From Chloroflexota bacterium (GTDB lineage Bacteria; Chloroflexota; Anaerolineae; Anaerolineales; Villigracilaceae), in assembly GCA_016234555.1 (NCBI GenBank), contig JACRBJ010000035.1, positions 1 to 64,000 of the forward strand: a stretch of 64,000 nt of DNA, given 5' to 3'. Below are positions 8,568-17,657 of the stretch, piece by piece. The first letter of the stretch is position 1, and each line of letters begins with the position of its first letter. Below the pieces are notes generated by a model. It ran no database searches. It was given only the letters and a program-made list of their open reading frames with translations, and was not told the DNA's origin. A program made the position numbers and the translations under genes.

Positions 8568-9140
8568 ATGATTGTCAAAAGAATCTTTCAATTGATCCTT
8601 GTCGTTGCAATTCTGGTTGCGTCTTTTGCTTCAACGGGCGGCGCAATGGCATGGTCGGGTTGCGCCAGTTACATTACCGTCCAATGGGGCGATACGCTGA
8701 GCGGACTGGCTGCACTCTGCGGCACCACCATGGAAGCCATTCGCGCCGCAAACCCCGGACTGGGCTGGTGGGTCTACGCGGGACAGGTGTTGTACATCCC
8801 GACAGGGTACGAATCCTCTCCTATGTATTATCCGCCCGCCGGGGGAACTTATGTGGTGCAGCGGGGCGATACCCTCGGGAAAATTGCCGCCAGGCAGGGT
8901 GTTAGCGTGAGCGATATTCTGGCTGCCAATCCACAGATTTGGAATGCAAGCCTAATCTACGCTGGACAGGTTATCAACCTGCCGACAGCTTCCCCCGTCT
9001 ACTACACCGTTCAGCGCGGGGATACGCTTCGTGTCATTGCCAGCAATTACGGTACAACCGTTTACAGCCTGTTGCTCCTCAACCCGACCATTTACGATGC
9101 GAACCTGATCTATCCCGGACAGGTCCTTCGCGTCTGGTAG
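8568..9140 (+). CDS. Secreted protein with three LysM domains
   Basis: A 190-residue exported protein. An N-terminal signal peptide (MIVKR followed by a hydrophobic stretch, with a likely cut near AMA at about residues 26-28) precedes three LysM repeats at about 33-78, 91-137 and 144-189. Each contains the hallmark V-x-x/R-GDTL near its start and AGQVL/YPGQVL near its end. LysM binds N-acetylglucosamine-containing glycans such as peptidoglycan, so the protein should sit on the cell wall. There is no catalytic domain. AGAAGGAGAG lies just upstream of the ATG at 8568, which rules out the much longer upstream open frame. Confidence 0.9.
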   Translation: MIVKRIFQLILVVAILVASFASTGGAMAWSGCASYITVQWGDTLSGLAALCGTTMEAIRAANPGLGWWVYAGQVLYIPTGYESSPMYYPPAGGTYVVQRGDTLGKIAARQGVSVSDILAANPQIWNASLIYAGQVINLPTASPVYYTVQRGDTLRVIASNYGTTVYSLLLLNPTIYDANLIYPGQVLRVW

Positions 9141-9150
9141 GCTGGGAATA

Positions 9151-9218
9151 TAATACCACGGTCGCAAATTGCGCTTTCCGTCCTCTAAAAAAGCGCAATT
9201 CGTAACCGAGTGCGGTAT
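9151..9218. repeat. 68-bp palindromic intergenic repeat, copy 1
   Basis: A 68-base sequence starting 11 bases after the LysM stop codon. Its reverse complement is about 88% identical (8 differences in 69 positions, by eye) to 27522-27590. It contains inner arms CGGTCGCAAATTGCGC and GCGCAATTCGTAACCG, which pair imperfectly here and perfectly in the other copy. The size and intergenic placement suggest a MITE- or REP-like family. Confidence 0.8.
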
Positions 9219-9280
9219 GAAACATAATCGCCGGGACGTCTCCGCTCCCGGCGATTGCGTTCCCATGACCGCCGTTGACC

Positions 9281-9475
9281 TTATTCACTGGGCATGATGA
9301 CCATCATAATGAGATAGATCAGGACGCCCGGCACACCGCCGGGAATGAACGCGATGAAGAAGGCGAGGCGGAACCAAAAGGAACTGATGCCGAAGAACTC
9401 AGCCAATCCGCCGCAGACACCTGCCACAATGCGGTTGCTTTTCGAGCGTCGTAAAGCCTGTCGTTGATTTGTCAT
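9281..9475 (-). CDS. PspC-domain small membrane protein
   Basis: A 64-residue protein consisting almost entirely of a PspC domain: a basic start, then SNRIVAGVCGGLAEFFGI, which is diagnostic of the family, and a hydrophobic C-terminal part (about residues 32-60) that spans the membrane. PspC proteins take part in phage-shock or envelope-stress responses in other bacteria; no other psp gene is nearby. The start at 9475 has GGAGG six bases upstream. Confidence 0.88.
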   Translation of the reverse strand: MTNQRQALRRSKSNRIVAGVCGGLAEFFGISSFWFRLAFFIAFIPGGVPGVLIYLIMMVIMPSE

Positions 9476-9614
9476 TTGAACCTCCAAAGTTCGTTTAATG
9501 TCAATCCAATATACGCGCCTTTTGGGAAATGGATGCGGACGCCGTATGCGTTTCGGTGGGTTTTCGTAGCTTTTTTTCGGGCTCGCCCGCTATGCAGATG
9601 GCTTGGAGTGTGGC

Positions 9615-9620
9615 TATAAT
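9615..9620 (+). promoter_or_regulatory. -10 element upstream of the M29 aminopeptidase
   Basis: A perfect TATAAT lies 36 bases before the ATG at 9656. No good -35 hexamer is seen at the usual spacing. Confidence 0.4.
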
Positions 9621-9655
9621 TGCCCCGTTCCAAATTACCTTCAACAGGAGAAAAC

Positions 9656-10759
9656 ATGTCGGATATCAGATTGAACAGACTGGCGAACGTGCTGGTAAAC
9701 TACTCGACAAAGGTCAAGGCGGGAGATTGGGTGCACGTCAACGCCAACTGGCAGGCGATCCCGCTGGTGAAGGAGGTGGTGACGTATGTCCTGCGGGCGG
9801 GTGGCAACCCGAGCGTGTCGTTGGAATCCAGCGACTTGAACGAGGTTTTCCTAACTCATGCGGGCGAGTCGCAGCTAAAGTGGACTCCGCCGCTCGACAT
9901 GCACATGATCAAGAATGCCAACGTCTGGATCATCATCGAAGCCCCGGAGAACACCCGCGTCATGAGCGGCATCGACCCGTCGCGCCAGCAGACGCGCAAC
10001 CTGGCTTACGAAAAGTGGATGGAAACTTACATGAAGCGTTCCGCTTCGGGCGAACTGCGCTGGGTGGTGACGAACTATCCCTGCCAGGCGCTGGCGCAGG
10101 AGGCGGAAATGAGCCTTGCGGATTACGAGAACTTTGTCTACCAGGCGACCTTTGCCGACCAGATGGACCCGGTTCAATACTGGCGTAATATCCACGATGA
10201 GCAGGAGCGGCTGGTTGAGTGGCTGGCGGGTAAAAAGAATATCTCGATTCGCAGTCCGCATGCGGAACTCACACTTTCGATTGCGGGACGCAAATTCGTC
10301 AACTCCGACGGTGACCAGAACATGCCCAGTGGCGAAGTCTTCACCAGTCCTGTGGAGGATTCGGTCAACGGCTGGGCGTATTTCAATTACCCCGCCATCT
10401 ATCAGGGGACCGTTGTCGAAGGTGCACGTCTCGAATTCGAACGCGGACGGGTGGTCAATGCCAGCGCGGAGAAGAACGAATCCTTCCTGCTCAAGATGCT
10501 TGACACGGACGAAGGCTCGCGCTTTTTGGGCGAATTGGGTATTGGCACGAATTACGGCATTACGCGCTTTACAAAAAACATCCTCTACGACGAGAAGATC
10601 GGAGGCACGTTCCACCTCGCGCTCGGCAGCGGATTTGGCGAAGCGGGCGGCGGGAATGAGTCCAGCATTCATTGGGATTTGATCTCCGACGCCACAAAGG
10701 AAACTGAAATGCACGCGGACGGCGAACTCTTCTACAAGGACGGCAGGTTCGTGGTATAG
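9656..10759 (+). CDS. M29-family (thermophilic-type) aminopeptidase
   Basis: A 367-residue cytosolic metallo-aminopeptidase. The family signature is strong in the second half: NMPSGEVFTSPVEDSVNG (metal-binding Glu), GELGIGTNYGI, HLALGSGFGEAGGGN and SSIHWDLI (metal-binding His and Asp). The N-terminal half carries the family pattern of substrate-channel strands. Members such as AmpS/AmpT remove N-terminal residues from peptides using two divalent metals. The length is close to the family norm of about 370-410. ACAGGAG lies seven bases before the ATG at 9656. Confidence 0.9.
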   Translation: MSDIRLNRLANVLVNYSTKVKAGDWVHVNANWQAIPLVKEVVTYVLRAGGNPSVSLESSDLNEVFLTHAGESQLKWTPPLDMHMIKNANVWIIIEAPENTRVMSGIDPSRQQTRNLAYEKWMETYMKRSASGELRWVVTNYPCQALAQEAEMSLADYENFVYQATFADQMDPVQYWRNIHDEQERLVEWLAGKKNISIRSPHAELTLSIAGRKFVNSDGDQNMPSGEVFTSPVEDSVNGWAYFNYPAIYQGTVVEGARLEFERGRVVNASAEKNESFLLKMLDTDEGSRFLGELGIGTNYGITRFTKNILYDEKIGGTFHLALGSGFGEAGGGNESSIHWDLISDATKETEMHADGELFYKDGRFVV

Positions 10760-10826
10760 GGAACTTATGTGACATATCCATAAAATTGCAATCGTCAAAA
10801 CTTTGAAAAGGTACTAAAATTGAACT

Positions 10827-11477
10827 ATGAGTGAAAAAACAGGTTATTTGCTTGTTGTCGATGACATTCCCAACATCCTGGAACTGGTGGAGACAACCTT
10901 GAAATTCAAGGGAGGGTATCGTGTGGTCACGGCGCGGAATGGCGAGGAGGCGCTGGAGGTCGCTCAACGGGAACGCCCGGAACTTATCATCACCGATATC
11001 CTCATGCCCAGGATGGACGGTTTCAGCCTCGTTCATCAACTTCGCCTCGACCCGGAGACCCGCAGGATTCCGGTAATCTTTCTTTCGGCTACCTACATTA
11101 CGCCGGAGGATAAGAACTTTGCGGCGCTCATCGGTGCGACCCGTTTTATCGAAAAACCGATCGACATCGACCTGCTGATACGGACCATCCAGGAGCTTCT
11201 CGCGCAGCTCGAGCCGCTTGCCCCCGAACCCCTCAAGGAGCTTGAGTTCTACGAGGGATACCGCAAGCGTCTCAAGATGAAGCTCGACCAGAAGATCAAG
11301 CAAATCGGGCGCATCGAGCGTTTGATGCCGACCATTTCAGAGGAGGAGAAAAAGTCATTTAACACCTCCCTGGCTGCGAGCATCGAAGAGCGGGATGAGA
11401 TTCAGCTCCATCTCAATCAGGTTGACGAGCGGATCGAAGCCAGTCTGAAGTCGAAGGCGGAAAAGCCGACTGGATAA
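10827..11477 (+). CDS. Response regulator: receiver domain with C-terminal coiled-coil
   Basis: A 216-residue protein. Residues 1-125 form a CheY-like receiver with acidic pair D12-D13 (VVDDIPN), phospho-acceptor Asp57 (IITDILMPRMDG), Ser87 and Lys110 (FIEKPID). Residues about 145-210 are rich in Lys/Glu and likely form a helical coiled-coil hairpin instead of a DNA-binding output. It probably signals by protein-protein contact. The partner kinase is not evident; the gene stands alone between the aminopeptidase and a terminator. Confidence 0.88.
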   Translation: MSEKTGYLLVVDDIPNILELVETTLKFKGGYRVVTARNGEEALEVAQRERPELIITDILMPRMDGFSLVHQLRLDPETRRIPVIFLSATYITPEDKNFAALIGATRFIEKPIDIDLLIRTIQELLAQLEPLAPEPLKELEFYEGYRKRLKMKLDQKIKQIGRIERLMPTISEEEKKSFNTSLAASIEERDEIQLHLNQVDERIEASLKSKAEKPTG

Positions 11478-11495
11478 GCTGGACAATTGAATCGA

Positions 11496-11531
11496 AGCAG
11501 GGACAAGCCTTTGAGCCTGTCCCTGCTTTTT
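11496..11531 (+). terminator. Intrinsic terminator after the receiver gene
   Basis: Arms AGCAGGGACAAGC and GCCTGTCCCTGCT (one mismatch) are followed by TTTTT on the plus strand, 19 bases after the stop codon. Confidence 0.8.
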
Positions 11532-11618
11532 GATTCCAGCTTTTGGAGTCCATCAGCTCACATGCCCTGTGGGTGCTGATGGATGCTTGGACAGCAAGTT
11601 GTCCGACTCCAGAGTTGG

Positions 11619-14600
11619 TTACTTCACCGTAAACAAACTTCCCGCTCCGCGTCCGCCGACATCGGGGAAGTAGAACTCGGAGGCGGTCGGTGGGATGACC
11701 TTGAACGTGCCTGCGCTGCTGGCTCGTGCAAGGTAGGTGTAGACGTAGGTTCCAGCGGGGAGGTAGTCTGTGGAGAGGACAACTTTCTCGTCGCGCAGTT
11801 CGATGTGACTGAAATACCACCAGCCCCAGCCGCGCTCCTTGTAATCCTGCACGGTGTACGAGGACGGGACAACCGTGTCGGTGGCGAGGGAGGCGTCCAG
11901 CGCTTCCAGACCGGCGGGGAGCGGGTCTTCGACGACCACGTAATGCACCGAGTCAGGCACAACCACCGTCAGGCGGACACGCACCAGCTCACCGCGTTCG
12001 ATCTCCGTGATGGGCTTCTTCGGGTCATCCAGCGTGAAGTACTCGCGTGAAAGGCTCATACCCTGATCCAGCGGCTGGACTTCCTCCACAGGCAGGGTGG
12101 CGTTGAGATAGGCGGTGTAATACAGGTTGCCCGTGCCATTTCCGCGCGAGAAGACGAGGGCGTTGACTTGATCTTTCAACAGGTCTTCGAGTTCCACCTG
12201 TAGTTTGAGGGCCTCGCTCAGGTTGTCGGCGTTTGCCTGACCTTTCTGTAACATCTCATCGTTCAAGCCGACGGCATATTTGTAATCGGTCTCGAATTCC
12301 TTCGACTCAACCAGCCAGTTGGTGAGCGCAATCAAAGACCAGGTGGTTTCCTGGGTCGAGTACCAGTGACCGCCGTCGCGGTGCGCCATCAGCCAGCGGA
12401 CAGCGTTCACCGTGATCGGGTTCTGTGGGTCGATCTGCACGAAAGCGTTCAACACAATCGCGGTGGTGCGCGTGTCAGTGTTCCAGTTCCAGTAGTCGTG
12501 GCTGGTCTCCTCCCAGTGCGCGCCCGAAGAGGAGAGAATAGCTGACGAAACAAGGTCAGACATCAGTGTGGACTCTCGCCCGTCCCCCAGCATGTGCATT
12601 GCCTGTGCGAGATAGGCTTTCCCGAATTGATCCAGCGATGCGCGATGTTCGAAGATGAAGTTGACCTGTCCCGCGCCTAGTTCGTTTGCGCGCGCCAAAA
12701 CGTACAGCATGAAGGCGTGGCGGTTGTATTTCCACGAAGCATCGTTGCGTTTGAGGTCGGGGAGGTTATCCTTCAGGTAGGCGATGCCATTATCCAGCAC
12801 GCTTTGAGAAACTTCGTAGCCCGACTCTTTGGCTTCGAGCAGACCATAGACCACATACGCCGTCATTTGCGCGTTGCTTTCGTCGTTGCCCCACCAGCTC
12901 CAGCCGCCGTCATACAATTGCGTGGAATAGATTTTTTGCAGCGCCGCGCTGACTTGCGCGTCGAGGTCGCCTTCCAGTGGCGTGGGCTTGCCGGCGGCTT
13001 TCAATGCGCGGGTGGTGATGACGTTTGGCAGGAAGCGCGAGACCGTTTGCTCCAGACAATAGTAGGGGTATTGCTCAAGATAGGTGAAGCTGGACTCAAG
13101 CGAGGTCGCCAGTGAAGGCGCAACTTCGATGGACAGGCTTGCGTCCTCGAAATCGAACGAGGTCGGCAGTTGGATATTTTCGGTGACCGAATCAGCAGAC
13201 GAGATCATGCCCGATGTGCCGACGGCTTCGACGGCAGTGTAGCGGAGAACTGGGATGCCCTGCCCGGAGAGGGTTCCAACTGCGGGCTTGCTGGCGTCGG
13301 TGAATTTTCCGCTGGTGGCGGTGGCGGTCATGTCCACGCGTTCGGCGTCGTTGTTGATGACCACATCCCAGGTGACGTACGCCTGCTGCCTGCCTTCGAC
13401 CTCGACGGTTTGCTTCGCTTCGGATTTCAGCGCAACACCTTCCGCGTCGAGCGAGACGTTCACTTTGAGATTTTCCTCCGAATTGTTGAAAACCGTCGCG
13501 CCGACAGTTGCCTGGTCACCGACGACGAAGAAGCGCGGCGTTTGCAGTTGGACAAAGAGCGGCTTGGTGCTGACCACTTCGTTGGTCGCTTCGCCCACGC
13601 GGCTGTCTGCGGTGACGGCGCGCACGTCCGAGACCCAGGTGGTCAGGTTTTCAGGCATTTCCACTTTGACCTGCGCCTTGCCGTCTTCGTCGGTGGTGAG
13701 TTCCGCCTTGAAGATTGCCGTGTCCTTGAAGTTCTGGCGCACGGTGATGACCCCAGGCTCGCCGCCGCCACCGCCGCCCGCGGCGAGACCGTCGGGCATG
13801 GTGGCGCGATAGTTTTCGTTGTAATCGTCGGCGCTGGAGACAATGCCCAGCGCGGTGGACACGCTCAATGATTGGATGGAATAGAAACTGGCGAGCAGCG
13901 GTCTGGTGTTGGACGGCGCAAGCGCCAGCACGGCTTTATCCACCACCGCGATGGAAACATCCGCCGAGACGGGCTTGCCGTCGATATCCTTCGTCTCGAT
14001 GGTGTACGTGACCTCGTCGCCGGGACCCGTCAGGTCCTTGTCCGCTGTGACCGAGACATCGAGAGTCTTCTGCTTCGTGTCGATGTTGATCTTCGTCATG
14101 CCGATCTTGAAATCGGGTTTCCCTGATTGTTCCGCGCCGCTGATGACGGTGACAGAGATGTAGGCAATCGGCGCCATCTCGTCGGTGATTGGCAATTTGT
14201 AAATCGTGCTGTTGCCTTCGAGCTGCACCACTTCCTGTTTGTAAATATGTCCGCGTTCGTAGGTGATGAGCGCGTACACCTTTTCGGTGAACGGCTGGGC
14301 GATGAGGATTTCAGCCGTGTCGCCAGGCTCGTACATGTCCTTGTCGGCAATCAGGCTAAAGGCGCGGTCGTTGGTCTGCCGCCATGAAATCTGTCCTGGG
14401 CTGGCGACCCAGATGTAGGTCGATGACTGGTGCGTGTTCCCCTTTGAATCCCTGACCGTGACCAGCGCCTTGAAGACTCCGCCGTTGGGCGGCGTGAATT
14501 CCACTTGGGCGGTTCCGTCCGCGCCTGTGGTTGCTTCCTGTTTCCCTGCGGGGATTTCCTTGACCGTCGTGACCCATTTCAACTGACCCTGCTTGTCTTC

Positions 14601-17525
14601 CTCCTGAACGCTGAACCATTGCCGCTCGACAAAGTCCACTGTCACCTTTTTCCCCGCTACGGGCTTGGAATCCCAATCGAGGACGACCACGCTGAACGGC
14701 TGCGCCTCGCCCTGCTTGCCGATATATTTATCCGAGCGGATACCCGCATAGTATTCGCTTTGATGCACGACCACGCTGGTTCCGCCGCTGACGGTGTTGC
14801 CCGCCACGTCGGTCACGTTGGCGTAAAACCGCATCTGCTGGCTGATCTTGTTTTCGCTTCCGCCAAAGGTTTGCTGTACGTTGAGATGACCGTTTTGGTC
14901 GGTCACGCCTTCGCCTTCATCCACGGTCTTGTTGTTCGCGCTTTGGTTTGATTCCCAATACATGTCGCGGTCCCAGTCCATGAAGCTGAACTGGCTGTAC
15001 TTGGACGAGGGCGTGAAATAAAAGGTCGAAGATTCGATGAACCAACTGGTACGCGCGTTCTTGAGAATTCCGCCAGAGTAATATTCGGCATCCAGCCCAA
15101 AGTTGACCGAGCCGCCTGCGAGGATGGCTTCCTTGTCGGGCGCGACACTGACCTCAAATTCAGGCTTCTTGTATTCCGCCACGTTGAAGCTCACCGAGCT
15201 GATCGGCGACTCGTCGGGGTTTGAAGTGCGGTACACATAAATGGTGTAATACCCAAGCGACACATCCTGCCCAAGCGTCACGCTTCCGCTGAAACTACCC
15301 TGCTTGTTGACCGTCACATCTTCTGCGAAAATCTTGTTGCCCCATTGCTCCACCACCAGGTGCACTTTTGCCTGGTCGGGCAGGCTGTAATGCAGGTCGT
15401 CATTGTTTCGCAGGATGCCCTTGAAGAAGACTTCCTGATTTGGGCGGTAGATGGGTCTGTCGGTGTAGAGGTATGCGTACAGTCTTTCCGTTCCGCTGTA
15501 ATAGTTTTGGTAAATGCCGAAATCGTAGGAGGAAACGTCGCTGCCCCAGTACAGGGCAGTGAAGGCAAAGTGACCGTCGCTTTCGGCGAGCGCATAATTT
15601 GCCGACTTAATATCTTCAGCGTATGCCAGCCCATCCTTGTCAGTGACTGCCTTGCCGATTTCAGCAAATTTTTCATTGTAAAACTTGACCTGGACATCCT
15701 TCTGCGGCACGCCGCTTTCGAGATCGGTCAGCCAGGCAAGTCCTTCGGTTGAAGTCGCTTTGAAGGTGAGGTTGTCCGTTGCCACGACGAAGACATAACC
15801 CTGATAGAAGTTGGTGTCGTAATTAAACGGCTGTGCCTTCGTCCCGATGAAATAGAAGCCCGCTTCGAGCGGTTTGCCATCCTGTGCCAGATCGAGGTGT
15901 TCGCTCTTCAGGATGTTTCGCTGTTTGCTTTTGCCAAACTCCCACTCGCGGATTGCCTTTGTGTTGGGCGCAAATGCCGTCAGCGAAATTTCATTGGAAG
16001 TGAGTTTGTAAAATTCCTTGGACGTGATTGGGTAAACGGAAACCGACGCTTCTTCCACGTTCAAATGCTCGAAGTAAACGTCCTGCGCTCCCTTTGCGCG
16101 GTACACTAGCGGAGTCCACGGCAGGGCGAGCCGCGTGTAGGGTGAATAATCGCCGTTGTAGAACGTGTATGAAAATTCATCCTTGATGGTGTTGCCGTAG
16201 GGGTCAACCATGCCGGGCAGAAGCCGCACCACGTAGTTGGCGGCAGGCTCCAACCCGCCGATGGTCAGCGTGTTGCCGTAGGTGTTGTAATACCATTCCG
16301 CTTCGGGAGCGGCAGACGGCGAAATCTTCACCCGTCCTTTCAGGCTGTCGAAGTCCATCGGCGAGACAAAGGTGATGGTGATGGACGAGTGGTATCCGCC
16401 GTCCGCGTTGGCTGGCGGGTAAACCTCTTTCACCGCTGGGAAAGGCACGGTGGCAAGTTGCACCTTCAGCCCTTCGCTCAGGGTGCCGCCGTCCTTCGCC
16501 GCCGCGCTTTCCGCGAGGATCAGGTCGTAGAAGCTGGCAATCTTGAGCTTTTCCTTTGGCTTGATGGTCACGCTCGTGGACTCGTCGTCCCAAGTGAACT
16601 TCAACGGCGTGGGTTGTTTTGTCTCGCGGTTGACGATACTTGTGGCTGTTTCAACGCTTTGCTGGTCCATCGGCTGGAGGAAGGTCACGATGAACGTCTG
16701 GTCGAGCGGCGTGCCCGTCACTTCGTACGTTGGATTTTGCACCCCATCCTTCAAGGCAAAATTATAAATGGACGGCGCGCGGGTGCTGAACTGCCAGCTG
16801 TGGGATTTATCCAACGCGTTGCCGAGCGTGTCTTTGAGACCCTTCTCCACGCTGACCTGATAGCTGGTCCCGCTCAACAGGATTTCATCTGGCTGAAAGA
16901 CATACACCGACGAGTTGACCCATTCGCCCTTGCCTTTGACTTCGGGCTTGAACTTCAACGGCTGCGGAAGTTTGTCCTGTTCCTCGACGATGGTCAACGG
17001 GACGACGGGGTGGTTGAAGATGACCGTGATGCTGGTGTTCAAGTCCACTTCGGGCGTGTCTGCGGCGGGGAAGACCTGTGCCACGGCGAGGGTCTCCAAC
17101 GTCTTGAATTCCAGCTTGATGGTGTCGTCTGCGGGGACGCCGTCTTTCGATGTGGCTTCGGTGATGGTCGCCGTGTAGACCGTGCCGGGCTCCAGCGGCG
17201 AGTCGGGGGTGAAGGTCAAGGTTCGGGCGTCGTCCCAGGTCAGTTGACCAGAGACAGTTCCCCCGTTGGCAGAAATCGAGAACGAGCTGCCCGTCTTATC
17301 CACATCCATTTCGCTGTCGAATTGAATCTGAATCGAATCGGATCGCGAAGCATCCAGCCGTTCGCCTTCCGCTGGAACCTGCCCAATCACGCGCGGACCC
17401 GCCGGCTGCGGTTTGATCGAGGGAGTAGCGGCTTTGTTGCTGATGAAAAGTCCTGCCGCAACGACGACCGCGACGATGATGACACCAAGAATGCCGAGCG
17501 CGCCCAGAAGTTTTTTGTTTTCCAT
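11619..17525 (-). CDS. Membrane-anchored bacterial alpha-2-macroglobulin with thioester
   Basis: A 1968-residue extracytoplasmic protein. A single N-terminal membrane anchor (about residues 8-30, no lipobox Cys) is followed by Ig-like/Big_5 domains (about 40-480, recurring QFDSEMD, FNHPVVP and FVSPMDF motifs), then a series of macroglobulin (MG) domains. After a Gly-rich linker (GGGGGG, near residue 1245) comes the alpha-2-macroglobulin core (VRQNFKDTA, LTTWVSDVRAVT). The thioester motif CLEQ is at 1490-1493 within YPYYCLEQTVSRFLPN, followed by the helical TED domain and C-terminal MG domains. Such proteins trap and inhibit attacking proteases by covalent capture. The usual proteobacterial partner, penicillin-binding protein 1C, is absent from this window. 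GGAGG lies upstream of the start at 17525. Confidence 0.93.
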   Translation of the reverse strand: MENKKLLGALGILGVIIVAVVVAAGLFISNKAATPSIKPQPAGPRVIGQVPAEGERLDASRSDSIQIQFDSEMDVDKTGSSFSISANGGTVSGQLTWDDARTLTFTPDSPLEPGTVYTATITEATSKDGVPADDTIKLEFKTLETLAVAQVFPAADTPEVDLNTSITVIFNHPVVPLTIVEEQDKLPQPLKFKPEVKGKGEWVNSSVYVFQPDEILLSGTSYQVSVEKGLKDTLGNALDKSHSWQFSTRAPSIYNFALKDGVQNPTYEVTGTPLDQTFIVTFLQPMDQQSVETATSIVNRETKQPTPLKFTWDDESTSVTIKPKEKLKIASFYDLILAESAAAKDGGTLSEGLKVQLATVPFPAVKEVYPPANADGGYHSSITITFVSPMDFDSLKGRVKISPSAAPEAEWYYNTYGNTLTIGGLEPAANYVVRLLPGMVDPYGNTIKDEFSYTFYNGDYSPYTRLALPWTPLVYRAKGAQDVYFEHLNVEEASVSVYPITSKEFYKLTSNEISLTAFAPNTKAIREWEFGKSKQRNILKSEHLDLAQDGKPLEAGFYFIGTKAQPFNYDTNFYQGYVFVVATDNLTFKATSTEGLAWLTDLESGVPQKDVQVKFYNEKFAEIGKAVTDKDGLAYAEDIKSANYALAESDGHFAFTALYWGSDVSSYDFGIYQNYYSGTERLYAYLYTDRPIYRPNQEVFFKGILRNNDDLHYSLPDQAKVHLVVEQWGNKIFAEDVTVNKQGSFSGSVTLGQDVSLGYYTIYVYRTSNPDESPISSVSFNVAEYKKPEFEVSVAPDKEAILAGGSVNFGLDAEYYSGGILKNARTSWFIESSTFYFTPSSKYSQFSFMDWDRDMYWESNQSANNKTVDEGEGVTDQNGHLNVQQTFGGSENKISQQMRFYANVTDVAGNTVSGGTSVVVHQSEYYAGIRSDKYIGKQGEAQPFSVVVLDWDSKPVAGKKVTVDFVERQWFSVQEEDKQGQLKWVTTVKEIPAGKQEATTGADGTAQVEFTPPNGGVFKALVTVRDSKGNTHQSSTYIWVASPGQISWRQTNDRAFSLIADKDMYEPGDTAEILIAQPFTEKVYALITYERGHIYKQEVVQLEGNSTIYKLPITDEMAPIAYISVTVISGAEQSGKPDFKIGMTKINIDTKQKTLDVSVTADKDLTGPGDEVTYTIETKDIDGKPVSADVSIAVVDKAVLALAPSNTRPLLASFYSIQSLSVSTALGIVSSADDYNENYRATMPDGLAAGGGGGGEPGVITVRQNFKDTAIFKAELTTDEDGKAQVKVEMPENLTTWVSDVRAVTADSRVGEATNEVVSTKPLFVQLQTPRFFVVGDQATVGATVFNNSEENLKVNVSLDAEGVALKSEAKQTVEVEGRQQAYVTWDVVINNDAERVDMTATATSGKFTDASKPAVGTLSGQGIPVLRYTAVEAVGTSGMISSADSVTENIQLPTSFDFEDASLSIEVAPSLATSLESSFTYLEQYPYYCLEQTVSRFLPNVITTRALKAAGKPTPLEGDLDAQVSAALQKIYSTQLYDGGWSWWGNDESNAQMTAYVVYGLLEAKESGYEVSQSVLDNGIAYLKDNLPDLKRNDASWKYNRHAFMLYVLARANELGAGQVNFIFEHRASLDQFGKAYLAQAMHMLGDGRESTLMSDLVSSAILSSSGAHWEETSHDYWNWNTDTRTTAIVLNAFVQIDPQNPITVNAVRWLMAHRDGGHWYSTQETTWSLIALTNWLVESKEFETDYKYAVGLNDEMLQKGQANADNLSEALKLQVELEDLLKDQVNALVFSRGNGTGNLYYTAYLNATLPVEEVQPLDQGMSLSREYFTLDDPKKPITEIERGELVRVRLTVVVPDSVHYVVVEDPLPAGLEALDASLATDTVVPSSYTVQDYKERGWGWWYFSHIELRDEKVVLSTDYLPAGTYVYTYLARASSAGTFKVIPPTASEFYFPDVGGRGAGSLFTVK

Positions 17526-17556
17526 TTTGACCTGCCTCCAGAAAAATTCAACCATG

Positions 17557-17588
17557 AAACCCTAAAGGTCGTATAGACCTTTAGGGTT
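17557..17588. terminator. Perfect hairpin between glpD and the macroglobulin gene
   Basis: AAACCCTAAAGGTC and GACCTTTAGGGTTT (14 bp, perfect) enclose a 4-base loop. It lies after glpD on the minus strand, although the longer T run is on the plus side. A closely related stem occurs at 43463-43496. Confidence 0.65.
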
Positions 17589-17657
17589 TTTCTCCAATGT
17601 CGTAATTGTAAGACGAATCTTGGTTTTGGAAAGTTCCTGTTTCAGAACAGTGTTAGG

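Noticed and set aside
9875..10798. 307-codon open frame on the minus strand
   Set aside because: It lies entirely across the M29 aminopeptidase, which has complete family motifs and a ribosome binding site. The antisense frame has no recognisable domain and reflects codon bias.
16389..17576. 395-codon open frame on the plus strand
   Set aside because: Antisense to the N-terminal part of the alpha-2-macroglobulin; no motif or ribosome site.
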